DNA of 64,000 bases from Paenibacillus melissococcoides (lineage in GTDB: Bacteria; Bacillota; Bacilli; Paenibacillales; Paenibacillaceae): positions 1,451,001-1,515,000 of the forward strand of contig CALYLO010000001.1 in assembly GCA_944800085.1 (NCBI GenBank). Direction: 5' to 3'. The notes under the pieces are model-generated. The model saw only the letters and a list, made by a program, of their open reading frames with translations, was not told the DNA's origin and did no database searches. Position 1 is the first letter of the stretch, and each line of letters opens with the position of its first letter. The position numbers and the translations under genes were made by a program. Below are positions 45,210-53,484 of the stretch, one piece after another.

Positions 45210-45547
45210 TATGGATGACTCCTTTCTTCCGCTTTATTGTCAGCGAGCTTCAAACCAATGACTCCAGCAACAAGCAGCCCGATAAAGAGCAATTTCAGCG
45301 CGCTCATATTCCCGTCAAACAAGAAGTAATCCATCAATACCGTCCCGATTGAACCGACCCCGGCAAAGATGGCATAGACGGTCCCGGTAGGCAGCCCTTC
45401 ACAGGCTTTGGACAGGAAATAAAAATCAACGATAATGACACCGACGAGCAAAATCCAATGCCATACGGCATCTGCTGTACTAAACCCAAAAACCCATACC
45501 ATCTCCAATAAACACGTGATGACTACATACATCCAATATTTGTTCAT
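45209..45547 (-). CDS. SMR multidrug efflux subunit (YkkC-like)
   Basis: This 112-residue protein starts MNKYWMYVVITCLLEMVWVF with the SMR Glu in helix 1 and continues TVYAIFAGVGSIGTVLMDYF and LLFIGLLVAGVIGLKLADNK. GGAG precedes ATG 45547. The length equals that of Bacillus YkkC. The leader is too short for a guanidine (ykkC) riboswitch. Control is instead by the TetR-type operator at 45562. Confidence 0.88.
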   Translation of the reverse strand: MNKYWMYVVITCLLEMVWVFGFSTADAVWHWILLVGVIIVDFYFLSKACEGLPTGTVYAIFAGVGSIGTVLMDYFLFDGNMSALKLLFIGLLVAGVIGLKLADNKAEERSHP

Positions 45548-45561
45548 CGCACACACTCCTA

Positions 45562-45583
45562 AATGAATGACATTCAGTCATTT
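45562..45583. promoter_or_regulatory. TetR-type operator 1 (SMR promoter)
   Basis: AATGAATGACATTCAGTCATTT, an imperfect palindrome, matches the reverse complement of operator 2 at 21 of 22 positions. It sits 15 bases upstream of the first SMR start. Confidence 0.75.
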
Positions 45584-45604
45584 TTGTAGAAAAGACAACA
45601 TACT

Positions 45605-46174
45605 TTACGGACGCAAAGCATGCTCTAAAAAGGTCAGTAATTCAGCCTTTTGAGTGATTTCATTTTGTTGATCGTACACATCATATAAAAATACTTGCTC
45701 CGCGGCCGATTCGATCAGGCCAAGCACCAATTTGGCCGTACGGGCGGGATCCAGGTTTTCACGAACGAGGCGGCGTTGTTTGTTCGTCTCGAACAGAGAA
45801 GCGACCAAATCGTAAAGCGGAGTATAAATATTTTCCCATTTGCTCATATTTTCGGTTGTGGAAAGGCCTGCATAGACAAGAACGGACACATCACGAAATT
45901 CACCCGTAACCTGAAAAATGGCATCCACCAATTGACGCAGTTGTTCGGTCAACGGGTCGTCAAGTGAAACGGTGGCTTCAATTTTCTTGATAAATTGCAG
46001 AACAATTTGCTCCGCAATCACAGGCATAACCGATAATTTAGAGGGAAAATACAGATAAAACGTTCCCTGAGCAATCTCTGCCTTTTTTACGATGTCTGCG
46101 ATTTTTGCTTTTTCAATCCCTTTCTCTTTAAAAACTTCGATGGACGCTTGTACGATCTTTTCTCTTTTGTCCAT
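45605..46174 (-). CDS. TetR-family repressor of the SMR pair
   Basis: This 189-residue protein starts MDKREKIVQASIEVFKEKGI. Its TetR helix-turn-helix is IADIVKKAEIAQGTFYLYFP, with a helical ligand-binding C-terminal domain. ATG 46174 is chosen as the start of the conserved domain, behind GGGAGG. Matching 22-base operators flank the gene, one upstream of the pump genes and one upstream of itself. It therefore probably represses both and releases on drug binding. Confidence 0.88.
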   Translation of the reverse strand: MDKREKIVQASIEVFKEKGIEKAKIADIVKKAEIAQGTFYLYFPSKLSVMPVIAEQIVLQFIKKIEATVSLDDPLTEQLRQLVDAIFQVTGEFRDVSVLVYAGLSTTENMSKWENIYTPLYDLVASLFETNKQRRLVRENLDPARTAKLVLGLIESAAEQVFLYDVYDQQNEITQKAELLTFLEHALRP

Positions 46175-46193
46175 ATGCGGTACCTCCCGGCAA

Positions 46194-46215
46194 AAATGAC
46201 TGAACGTCATTCATT
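46194..46215. promoter_or_regulatory. TetR-type operator 2 (repressor promoter)
   Basis: AAATGACTGAACGTCATTCATT, 20 bases upstream of the repressor start. It is the counterpart of operator 1 in opposite orientation. Confidence 0.75.
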
Positions 46216-46350
46216 GTAACAGAAGATATTACATTCGTCAATCCATCCGCGGAAATTCAGGATTCCAAGACAATCCCTTACTATTGAGAATTAAAGCATA
46301 TGACGGTGATTTGATCAATTCAATCGGTTAGAAAAAATCGTCATGAAGCG

Positions 46351-47511
46351 TTAACGGCGCGGACTCATGTTGCTCTTTACGCTGCTTATTTTCCAAGGTG
46401 AATGCAAAGAATCCCGCGCAAATTCAAATCGGAAGACTGCGCTCTTTTCGGCCTGATTTTTGCGCCGCCACGACACGCTGTGAGTCACTTCCGCCATCAG
46501 GCTGTCAACAGTGTCAAGTTCGGTATTCCGCGTTTTATCGTTACGCTTGTTTTTGGTCGTTAGACGAAACGTGGTTCCACTCTCCATCTCTTGAAAAAGG
46601 TAGTCTGCCGCTTCGGGTTCGAGCCCCTTCGAGACGCTTTTCAGGAGATCATGATCCTGAACGGACAATGCCCCGATGAAAATTTCCGCAAGCATGGCGG
46701 GCGACGCCGTATGGAGAAAGGTCTCGCGCTGTCCGGAAGCCGTATAGACCATCAACTGATGAAATATATCCGGGTTGGCGGAGCGGTGTGTGCTGCTGTC
46801 TAAGAAATGAACGCAGAAGTGGCCTGCAAATCCATTGCCCGGGATACCATCTCCTCCATGCGGCATTCCATTCATGGAAGCGGCAATTTTATGTTTATCC
46901 GTAACCACTAAAATCGCTTTTCGTTTCCAGCTCCATTGGTTGTCATAAATTTGCTTCATAATCTTCGTGTCCTCTTTGGTCAGCGGCTGCACGTCGGCAT
47001 GTCTGCTTCCCGCTCGCCGTTGGACGCGGAACGAGAGCCCTTTTTCCAAATCGATGATGGAAAATGTGCTTTTCCGCGGGATTAATTGCTTCGCTTCACT
47101 CCAAGGGATGGTCGCTCCATAGTGGCGCTCCTTTAATTCTGCGCCATATTTTTGCATTCGCCGCGCTGCTTTTGGAGACAGGATAAGCCGTTTTGATTCC
47201 GTTTCGCTCCAAAGCACGCCAGGCTTTTCCATGCGGAAAGCTCTGGCCTGACCGTTTCGCGATATCAATACATAAATATCGGTAAGCGCATCCGGGCGTG
47301 AAGCCTCTTCCTCTCTGCTCGCCTCCAGCAGTTGGGCAGCCTCTTTAGGATTCAGAACCGTCATCTGTTCAAATGTGGCAGAAGGAGTGGTTCGCACACT
47401 GATGACAACCGTGGATTGCGGCTTGCGAGCTGCATAGACGGCCGGATTGTGAACGGGAAAGAAAGAAATAATCAGCAAGAATAGGACGATGCGAGTCATC
47501 AATGGATTCAT
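46351..47511 (-). CDS. Secreted protein with HGGD/GHFC motif, unknown
   Basis: This 386-residue protein has a signal peptide (MTRIVLFLLIISFFPVHNPA, cleavage near VYAA). The best-conserved region appears to be NGMPHGGDGIPGNGFAGHFC followed by VHFLDSSTHRSANPD. Its ordered His, Asp and Cys look like a metal or catalytic site. I recall similar motifs only in uncharacterised cell-wall-associated proteins of spore-formers. The C-terminal 100 residues look like a serum-type regulatory or binding domain. Function unassigned. Confidence 0.65.
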   Translation of the reverse strand: MNPLMTRIVLFLLIISFFPVHNPAVYAARKPQSTVVISVRTTPSATFEQMTVLNPKEAAQLLEASREEEASRPDALTDIYVLISRNGQARAFRMEKPGVLWSETESKRLILSPKAARRMQKYGAELKERHYGATIPWSEAKQLIPRKSTFSIIDLEKGLSFRVQRRAGSRHADVQPLTKEDTKIMKQIYDNQWSWKRKAILVVTDKHKIAASMNGMPHGGDGIPGNGFAGHFCVHFLDSSTHRSANPDIFHQLMVYTASGQRETFLHTASPAMLAEIFIGALSVQDHDLLKSVSKGLEPEAADYLFQEMESGTTFRLTTKNKRNDKTRNTELDTVDSLMAEVTHSVSWRRKNQAEKSAVFRFEFARDSLHSPWKISSVKSNMSPRR

Positions 47512-47563
47512 GGTCGGGCCTCCATATCAATTCAGTCTGCCGAAGCGATAGTTGTGAATAGTG

Positions 47564-47596
47564 TTGTCATTTTTTATCAAATTATGTGTCTATAAT
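47564..47596 (+). promoter_or_regulatory. Promoter-like sequence of the vanW gene
   Basis: A perfect TATAAT (47591-47596) with TTGTCA 21 bases upstream (47564-47569). The long spacer weakens the call, but it argues that translation starts downstream of 47600. Confidence 0.4.
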
Positions 47597-47653
47597 CGGC
47601 CGCCGTTCAGGGAAATGTATGGAGGTATATTTCGTGAATTGGGGTGTCCCGAT

Positions 47654-48577
47654 TTGAGTTGGAATACATATGTGCAAATTCTACTCCTGCTGCACCAGGC
47701 CCTCAATCCCGGCAGTGTGCAGATCGGCATGCAAGGGCGCAGCGTGGCGACCGTGAATCGCGCCGATTATATGGCGCCAGTCTTTCCGCTATTGGCTGAT
47801 GATAAAATAGACCGGCTCCTCGACGATCTCGATAAGAAAATGTATCACGCCCCCCGGAATGCCCGGATTGGGGATCACGAGGAGATCATTCCGGAACAGA
47901 ACGGTTACAAGCTGGATCGCGATCGTTTTCGAGAGCAATTCTATTCCTTCCTCTATGGCAGCGGTTCCTTGTCCATCGAAGCGCCGCGCTTGAAGATCCA
48001 TGCCAAGGTCGATAGCGAGCTGTTGGCCCATATTCGCGACAAAAGAATCGGACATTACGTCACCTTTTATAACTCGAGGAACAAAAATCGTTCGCATAAT
48101 GTTGCCCTGGCCGCGCAAGCCATTAATAACACCGTCGTGTTTCCGGGCGAGCATTTCTCGTTCAACCGGGTTGTCGGTATGCGAACCACGGCGAAAGGGT
48201 ACAGGCAGGCTCCGATTATCGTTCGCGGGGAGTTCTCGGAAGGGATCGGCGGAGGGATCTGTCAGGTATCCTCGACACTGTTTAATGCCGTGGACCGGGC
48301 AGGGCTTGTCATCAAGCAGCGTTACTCCCACAGCCGGAATGTGCCCTATGTACCGCCCGGACGCGATGCGACGGTGAGCTGGGGCGGTCCGGATTTCGCT
48401 TTTCAAAACCTGTACAATCAACCGGTTCTTATCCGCGCTCATGCCGGCGGGGGCCAAATGACCGTGGCGGTCTATTCTTCCGAATTGATTAATCATAAAC
48501 CACGGGAGGTCCCGGGAACGACCCGGCGCCTGCCGGAGGAGATCATCTTTGATTTAGAAGCGAAAGCAAAGGAATAA
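47654..48577 (+). CDS. VanW-family protein
   Basis: This 307-residue protein has the VanW domain in its C-terminal half (VFPGEHFSFNRVVGMRTTAK, GGGICQVSSTLFNAVDRAGL, SHSRNVPYVPPGRDATVSWG). The family occurs in vancomycin-resistance clusters and widely in spore-formers, with unknown biochemical role. The N-terminus is uncertain. The frame is open from 47561, but TTG 47654, behind GGGGTG and just before the hydrophobic YVQILLLLHQALNP segment, fits the promoter position best. Confidence 0.78.
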   Translation: MSWNTYVQILLLLHQALNPGSVQIGMQGRSVATVNRADYMAPVFPLLADDKIDRLLDDLDKKMYHAPRNARIGDHEEIIPEQNGYKLDRDRFREQFYSFLYGSGSLSIEAPRLKIHAKVDSELLAHIRDKRIGHYVTFYNSRNKNRSHNVALAAQAINNTVVFPGEHFSFNRVVGMRTTAKGYRQAPIIVRGEFSEGIGGGICQVSSTLFNAVDRAGLVIKQRYSHSRNVPYVPPGRDATVSWGGPDFAFQNLYNQPVLIRAHAGGGQMTVAVYSSELINHKPREVPGTTRRLPEEIIFDLEAKAKE

Positions 48578-48587
48578 AGGAAGAGGC

Positions 48588-48613
48588 GCATGCCCGGCTG
48601 GAGGCATGCTTTT
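48588..48613 (+). terminator. Intrinsic terminator of vanW
   Basis: GCATGCC (48588-48594) pairs with GGCATGC (48603-48609), followed by TTTT. Confidence 0.7.
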
Positions 48614-48848
48614 CCGCGTATTAACCGGGTCTGAACTAGCTGCAAGCTCGTCAGCCGCTTCGACCCAATCGATGGACCTTGGATAGATTTTACAGCATGG
48701 CGATCATATAATAGATTCAGGGAACAAGATGACAAGACTTGGATGTAAGAAGGGACGAAATGACCCTGGAAGCTGAAATTCTTACGATGGGAGACGTTAG
48801 AAGATCACACCGTAAAAAAGATCGTGGAAGCAGGTAAATCTGATTTTT
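48614..48848. other. Gap with no clear gene
   Basis: Short open frames occur but none has a Shine-Dalgarno together with recognisable content. Reading WKLKFLRWETLEDHTVKKIV from 48770 suggests a possible gene remnant. Confidence 0.25.
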
Positions 48849-49106
48849 GTGAATGTCGGCGAAAATAAAAACGAGGATTGCGGCTATGCTCTTCAAAACG
48901 CATGGAAGAATGGCAATAAGAATGATTTTATTGTCAGCTTCATAGCAGAAATCATGATATGGGTCCTTGCTGGAGTAACCTTAGTGGGACAATATATTTA
49001 TAAGAATGAAAGAAGAGAAAGAAGACATCAAAAATTGTTGGAAAGTCTAAACCAACGGACAATTCAAATAGGAGATAAGAGTGTTAAAATCAGGATTCTA
49101 AAATGA
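48849..49106 (+). CDS. Small single-helix membrane protein
   Basis: The 85-codon frame opens at GTG 48849. It has a charged N-terminus, one transmembrane helix (FIVSFIAEIMIWVLAGVTLV) and a strongly basic tail (YKNERRERRHQKLLESLNQR). No convincing Shine-Dalgarno is present and I recognise no family. The helix-plus-basic-tail layout is like a small membrane toxin or bitopic regulator, but this is weak. Confidence 0.4.
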   Translation: MNVGENKNEDCGYALQNAWKNGNKNDFIVSFIAEIMIWVLAGVTLVGQYIYKNERRERRHQKLLESLNQRTIQIGDKSVKIRILK

Positions 49107-49256
49107 TACAGAAAATTATGATATGCACAGTAAATATATTGTAAGGGACAATGGAAATATTGTGATTTTGCAGAAAAATAGTCGTATACTCATAAGGGGA
49201 CAAGTACAGATTAAGAAACGTTCGTTCGCTTGTTCGTTGTCAAAGGGGGGATCAGA

Positions 49257-50147
49257 ATGAGCATGTTAAAGGAAAAAATTGTACAATCCGCGATCAGGCT
49301 TTTCACAGAAAAAGGGTACCAAGCGACGTCCATTCAAGATATCGCCGATGATTGCAGCATTGCCAAAGGCTCCTTATATAAGCATTTTGCCTCAAAAGAA
49401 GATTTGTATATCCATATCCTTGAGCTGCGGCAGCAAAACATGATGGATGCTGTAGAAAAAATTAAACAAAAAGGGTTGTCAAAAAGAGAAACATTCCTTG
49501 AGGAGATTGCTTGTCAGTTCGAGTTTTTCATAGAGCATGGATATTATATATCACGCGATCATAACGAGCTTCCTCCGGCAAATAACGATAAAATAGGAGC
49601 CGTAATTAAGCAGCTCCGGATCAATATGTTTCGTTATTACCAGGATATCTTGGTCCGTCAGTACGGAGCGATTGTGGAGGGCTGGAAATGGGACATCACG
49701 GCTCTGTTTAACGGGATGATAAGGGAATATACCTTTCATTTGCTGTTCGGGCACAAGCCGCTGGCCCAGAAAGATTTGGCCTTGTTTATAGCCGGCCGCA
49801 TGGATGATCTCATCATTGGCTTTGAGCGGCATTCGCCAGCCCCCCTTCTTACGGATGAGCTCATGAAGGAATATGCGGATGCACAATTTGAACCGGAGAA
49901 CGGCATCCAGGAGACTCGAAGATCTGCCTTGTTCCATACGATATTATCGATCATACCCGATATGTCTGTTCCGAACGCAAGAAAAAAAGATTTATCCGAG
50001 GTTGCGGCAATGCTTCGGGATGAGTTGGAAAAAGATCAGCCGAGGGGATTTTTAGTACAGGCGCTGCTTCGTGATCTGGCAGCGGAAAGAGAGCTCGGCT
50101 TTTATGTTAACCAGCTCCAGCCGCTGATGCCCAATACAAGCGGATAG
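49257..50147 (+). CDS. TetR-family regulator
   Basis: This 296-residue protein starts at ATG 49257 behind AAAGGGGGG. The helix-turn-helix is IQDIADDCSIAKGSLYKHFA. It is long for the family because of an extended C-terminal helical region (KDLSEVAAMLRDELEKDQPR). An AACGTTCGTTCG...GTTCGTT repeat at 49218-49238 could be its operator, with TATACT at about 49187 as a -10. It converges with the ABC-2 exporter operon at 50219-53289, a common arrangement for exporter control. Confidence 0.85.
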   Translation: MSMLKEKIVQSAIRLFTEKGYQATSIQDIADDCSIAKGSLYKHFASKEDLYIHILELRQQNMMDAVEKIKQKGLSKRETFLEEIACQFEFFIEHGYYISRDHNELPPANNDKIGAVIKQLRINMFRYYQDILVRQYGAIVEGWKWDITALFNGMIREYTFHLLFGHKPLAQKDLALFIAGRMDDLIIGFERHSPAPLLTDELMKEYADAQFEPENGIQETRRSALFHTILSIIPDMSVPNARKKDLSEVAAMLRDELEKDQPRGFLVQALLRDLAAERELGFYVNQLQPLMPNTSG

Positions 50148-50218
50148 TGAAGGACTTGTATGAGCTCTCGTCCCATTCCCGTGTCGGACCGGTGGTCCGA
50201 CATCCGGGAGTTGACGCT

Positions 50219-50395
50219 TCAATGGGTAAGCTTCGAAATGCCATTGATGATCAGATATATCCCAATCACCCGAAGGGGGATTCGGGGTCCAGTGCCATCC
50301 TTCCGAAAGATGGCTTTGGCCATAAGGCCGATATTAATATTGATGAAAAGTCCGGCGAGCAGCTCCACGATACCGATGATAAAAATTGAATTCAT
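50219..50395 (-). CDS. 58-residue membrane protein of the ABC operon
   Basis: The reverse strand starts MNSIFIIGIVELLAGLFINI and ends GIYLIINGISKLTH, with two hydrophobic stretches. AAGGAG lies about nine bases before ATG 50395. It follows the second permease gene by about 30 bases in the same direction, so it is probably the last gene of the exporter operon. Function unknown. Confidence 0.6.
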   Translation of the reverse strand: MNSIFIIGIVELLAGLFININIGLMAKAIFRKDGTGPRIPLRVIGIYLIINGISKLTH

Positions 50396-50425
50396 AATGC
50401 GCACTCCTTGTCGTCGTTATCAATT

Positions 50426-51514
50426 TCATTCGTACGTTCTTCGTCTTTGTATTCGAAAGCTTATCAGAACAAAAGAGAGCGATAGGCCGAAGAAGCCGAG
50501 GCCGCTCAGTAATCCACTCGAAGTTAGCGCAGACGTAGCACCATTCAACCCTTCCCATGCCCAGGTTCCTGGAACGGCTCTGGAGATGAAGCGGAACCAC
50601 TCGGGAAGAGCCGGATTCTGAACAGGGAAAAACGCTCCTCCGAGAATGCCTGTGAACACCATGATGACCGAGCCGCAGATCGTAAAGCTTTGGTGGCTTC
50701 TAACCCACGGCACAAGCAGGGTCACCACTCCGGTTACGGCGAGCAAGTAAGAAGCCCAGATCAGCATGTTGACGCCCATGCCGCCGGTTATGTTGATGTT
50801 AAGGATCCATTTTCCTGCACATAGTACGAGGCCAATGGTAAGGAGTCCGAACAGATAAGCAGCAATCACTTTGGATAGCAGGTATTTGACAAAGCGAACC
50901 GGCGTACTGAGCAATCTGTAGAGCATCCGGTTCTCTTGTTCGTCAATGAATGTCCGGAATCCCTGAATCACCGCGAACCATACAAACATAAGCATAAATC
51001 CGGTAAGCCTCTGGCTGATGGCTTCGGTATGGTCTGCTTCATGGCCAGTTGCGGCTGCGCTACTTTTCGTGTCCGGGCTGGGGAGAGAGGCCTCTTTGCC
51101 GGATAAGAGCAGGGCTAGCTCTTCCGTGACCGCAGCCTCCAGTCCGTTATCCCCGGTCTCCCGTTCCTGAATCATCTTGATATGCAGAGGACGATGCTCC
51201 GTCAGCATGTAATCACCGAAGCCAGGCTCAATGACGAGGCCGGAAGAGATGTCATGCCGCATAACTTTTTCCCGTATATCGGTTTCCTTAGCCAGTGTAA
51301 TGTCCATATTCTGATGAGCCCGCATGCCGTCGATAAGCCGCGCCGAGTATGGACTCTGATCTCCATCCGCGATATACAGCTCTGCCCGATTGTCAGCTTG
51401 AGCAACACTGAAGAAATAGGCAAGCAGGACCGGGGAAGCTAATATCGCCAGTAAGGCCATCCTGTTCCGCAGCATCAGCTGCAGTTGCTTGACGACCATG
51501 GTTATTAGTTGCAT
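50426..51514 (-). CDS. ABC-2 type exporter permease
   Basis: This 362-residue permease of the YhgE/NatB-like ABC-2 type has an N-terminal helix (NRMALLAILASPVLLAYFFS), a large extracytoplasmic domain, and five C-terminal helices (GFMLMFVWFAVIQGFRTF, YLFGLLTIGLVLCAGKWIL, GSVIMVFTGILGGAFFPVQ). It forms an exporter with the preceding permease and ATPase. The group exports drugs, peptides or lipids. Confidence 0.82.
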   Translation of the reverse strand: MQLITMVVKQLQLMLRNRMALLAILASPVLLAYFFSVAQADNRAELYIADGDQSPYSARLIDGMRAHQNMDITLAKETDIREKVMRHDISSGLVIEPGFGDYMLTEHRPLHIKMIQERETGDNGLEAAVTEELALLLSGKEASLPSPDTKSSAAATGHEADHTEAISQRLTGFMLMFVWFAVIQGFRTFIDEQENRMLYRLLSTPVRFVKYLLSKVIAAYLFGLLTIGLVLCAGKWILNINITGGMGVNMLIWASYLLAVTGVVTLLVPWVRSHQSFTICGSVIMVFTGILGGAFFPVQNPALPEWFRFISRAVPGTWAWEGLNGATSALTSSGLLSGLGFFGLSLSFVLISFRIQRRRTYE

Positions 51515-51516
51515 TC

Positions 51517-52338
51517 TTATTTCCCCTTCCTGCCTGCCAATAGGATAGCTGCGATGAAAAATACCGCTGCTGCACCAGCAAGCATCAAAATATCAGACGA
51601 AATCCTGGTCAGGCTCCCGCCCTGAAAAATATGCAGGTAGGCGTTGATGGCCATTCCATTTGGCGTTACGGCCTGAACTGCCTTCAATATGGGCGGAAAA
51701 TGATTTTTTTCGAAAAAACTGCCTCCCAAGAAACCGAGGCCATATAATACGGGTGCGGCAAAGCTGGATATCGAGGCTTGATTGTTCGCCAGTAATCCGC
51801 AGCACAGAACGAGAGAGCCGAGAGCCAGCCCGTATATGCAAGTGACAAGCAGTATGCCCGGGCTGTCGACCCAATTCACATGGAAAATCAGTCGACTGCC
51901 AACCATCACAACGGTCATCTGGACTGCAATGGCGAGAGTGATGCCAAGAAGCTTCCCCATGCAGTATTGCACCATCAAGGTGGGAGTGGAGCGAATTCTG
52001 GCCATCGTATGGTTCAGCTTGTCATTCACTAAGCTGTGAGCGAGTTCGAAGGCGGTCAGGAAGGAGAATAAGACCGTCATGGCCGCCACCTCATACTGCA
52101 TCGCGCTTACCGGCCGTGTTCCGCTCGCAATCACTTCCTTCGGAATGCGCAGGTCTGTGTTCTGAACATGCACTGTCTCGCTTGATGGGACTGCGGAAGA
52201 GAAGGAGGCGGACTGATCGAACAGCGACCCCAGCATAAAGATGAGAACGAGCGGGAGCAAAATGAGCTTCAAATAAAACACCTTCGACTTGGCCAACAGC
52301 TTCGTATCCAGCATCACAAAACGGATCAATCGGTACAA
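51517..52338 (-). CDS. ABC-2 type exporter permease, short
   Basis: This 273-residue permease has LILLPLVLIFMLGSLFDQSA, AAMTVLFSFLTAFELAHSLV and VLYGLGFLGGSFFEKNHFPP. It is about 90 residues shorter than its partner because the extracytoplasmic region after helix 1 is reduced to some 40 residues. The frame is intact. This may be a natural short form or an in-frame internal deletion. The gene starts 15 bases after the ATPase stop. Confidence 0.78.
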   Translation of the reverse strand: MYRLIRFVMLDTKLLAKSKVFYLKLILLPLVLIFMLGSLFDQSASFSSAVPSSETVHVQNTDLRIPKEVIASGTRPVSAMQYEVAAMTVLFSFLTAFELAHSLVNDKLNHTMARIRSTPTLMVQYCMGKLLGITLAIAVQMTVVMVGSRLIFHVNWVDSPGILLVTCIYGLALGSLVLCCGLLANNQASISSFAAPVLYGLGFLGGSFFEKNHFPPILKAVQAVTPNGMAINAYLHIFQGGSLTRISSDILMLAGAAAVFFIAAILLAGRKGK

Positions 52339-52353
52339 ATCGTAACCCCTCCT

Positions 52354-53289
52354 TCAATCTCTCAATGATTTTCCGGTAACCTGAAGGAAAATTTGCTCCA
52401 AATTGACTTCTTCATATTGGAAGGAGGCCAATTGAGCGCCCAAGCTTCGCAGGCCATCCAATATATCAATCACATTGCCTTCCTGCGGATTCACCAGAAT
52501 CGACAGCTGCTGATTTTCCATCGTTATTTTCTTAACTCCGGGGATATGCTTTGACTTGCCGACCGCCTCGCTGTCCAAGGAATGGAAGGTGAACGTCAGC
52601 GTGTCCAGAGCTCCCGTACTTTGCTTCAACTCATCCTTGGTGCCATAGGTCAGGAGCCTTCCATGATCCATAATGGCGACCCGATCGCAGAGAAACTCAA
52701 CCTCCTCCATGTAATGACTTGTATAGATCACGGTCATTCCGGTTTCCCGGTTCAGATGTTTTACCGTTTCTAAAATATGGTTTCTCGACTGCGGATCGAT
52801 GCCAACGGTAGGCTCGTCCAAAATCAGCAGCTTCGGATTGTTCATTAGGGCAACGCCGATATTTACTCTTCGTTTCATCCCGCCGGAAAACTCGATTACA
52901 TCCTGATGTCTGTGGTCGGATAGACCGATCAGCTCGAGAACCTCATTCACCCTTGCTTGCAATGGGCGCCCGCTCAAGCCATACAGGCATCCGAAGAACT
53001 CCAGATTATCCTTTGCGCTTAAAGGCTCATACAAAGCAATATCTTGGGGCACGACGCCCATTATTTTTTTGATTTCCCGCGAATGATCTTTTAGCGAGTT
53101 ATGATCAATCAGGATATCTCCGCCGCTTGGCGCCAGTACCGTGGAAATCATGGAGACCGTAGTGGATTTGCCGGCGCCGTTCGGCCCCAGAAGTCCTACG
53201 ATTTCACCTTGCTTTACATACAGGGACAGATTGTCGACAACGGTTTGCTTGCCGTATTTTTTCGTCAGATCGATTAGCTCAAGCATCAA
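52354..53289 (-). CDS. ABC-2 exporter ATPase
   Basis: This 311-residue ATPase has Walker A GLLGPNGAGKSTTVSM, signature EFSGGMKRRVNIGVALMN and Walker B LLILDEPTVGID, with a C-terminal extension as in CcmA/NatA-type drug exporters. It is the first gene of the operon 53289-50219 and divergent from a two-component system 195 bases away, the usual partner of such exporters. Confidence 0.9.
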   Translation of the reverse strand: MMLELIDLTKKYGKQTVVDNLSLYVKQGEIVGLLGPNGAGKSTTVSMISTVLAPSGGDILIDHNSLKDHSREIKKIMGVVPQDIALYEPLSAKDNLEFFGCLYGLSGRPLQARVNEVLELIGLSDHRHQDVIEFSGGMKRRVNIGVALMNNPKLLILDEPTVGIDPQSRNHILETVKHLNRETGMTVIYTSHYMEEVEFLCDRVAIMDHGRLLTYGTKDELKQSTGALDTLTFTFHSLDSEAVGKSKHIPGVKKITMENQQLSILVNPQEGNVIDILDGLRSLGAQLASFQYEEVNLEQIFLQVTGKSLRD

Positions 53290-53484
53290 TTCATACCTCC
53301 TGCTGCCATTTGGTTTGGCTTACAGAATATATTGTAGAATGATGGCGAACTGTGCCCAATTCACGAAAGTACTCAATTGACGCATAACTTTTCCTATTTT
53401 TTCGATGACTTTCGTTATCTATGAAACCTAAAAAAGCCATGATATCATTAAGTGATATGATTGAAAGAATAGGAGAAGGAACAG

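Noticed and set aside
45548..45604. Guanidine (ykkC) riboswitch upstream of the SMR pair
   Set aside because: The leader between pump start and repressor stop is only 57 bases, holding a TetR-type operator. There is no room or sequence for a ykkC-type aptamer.
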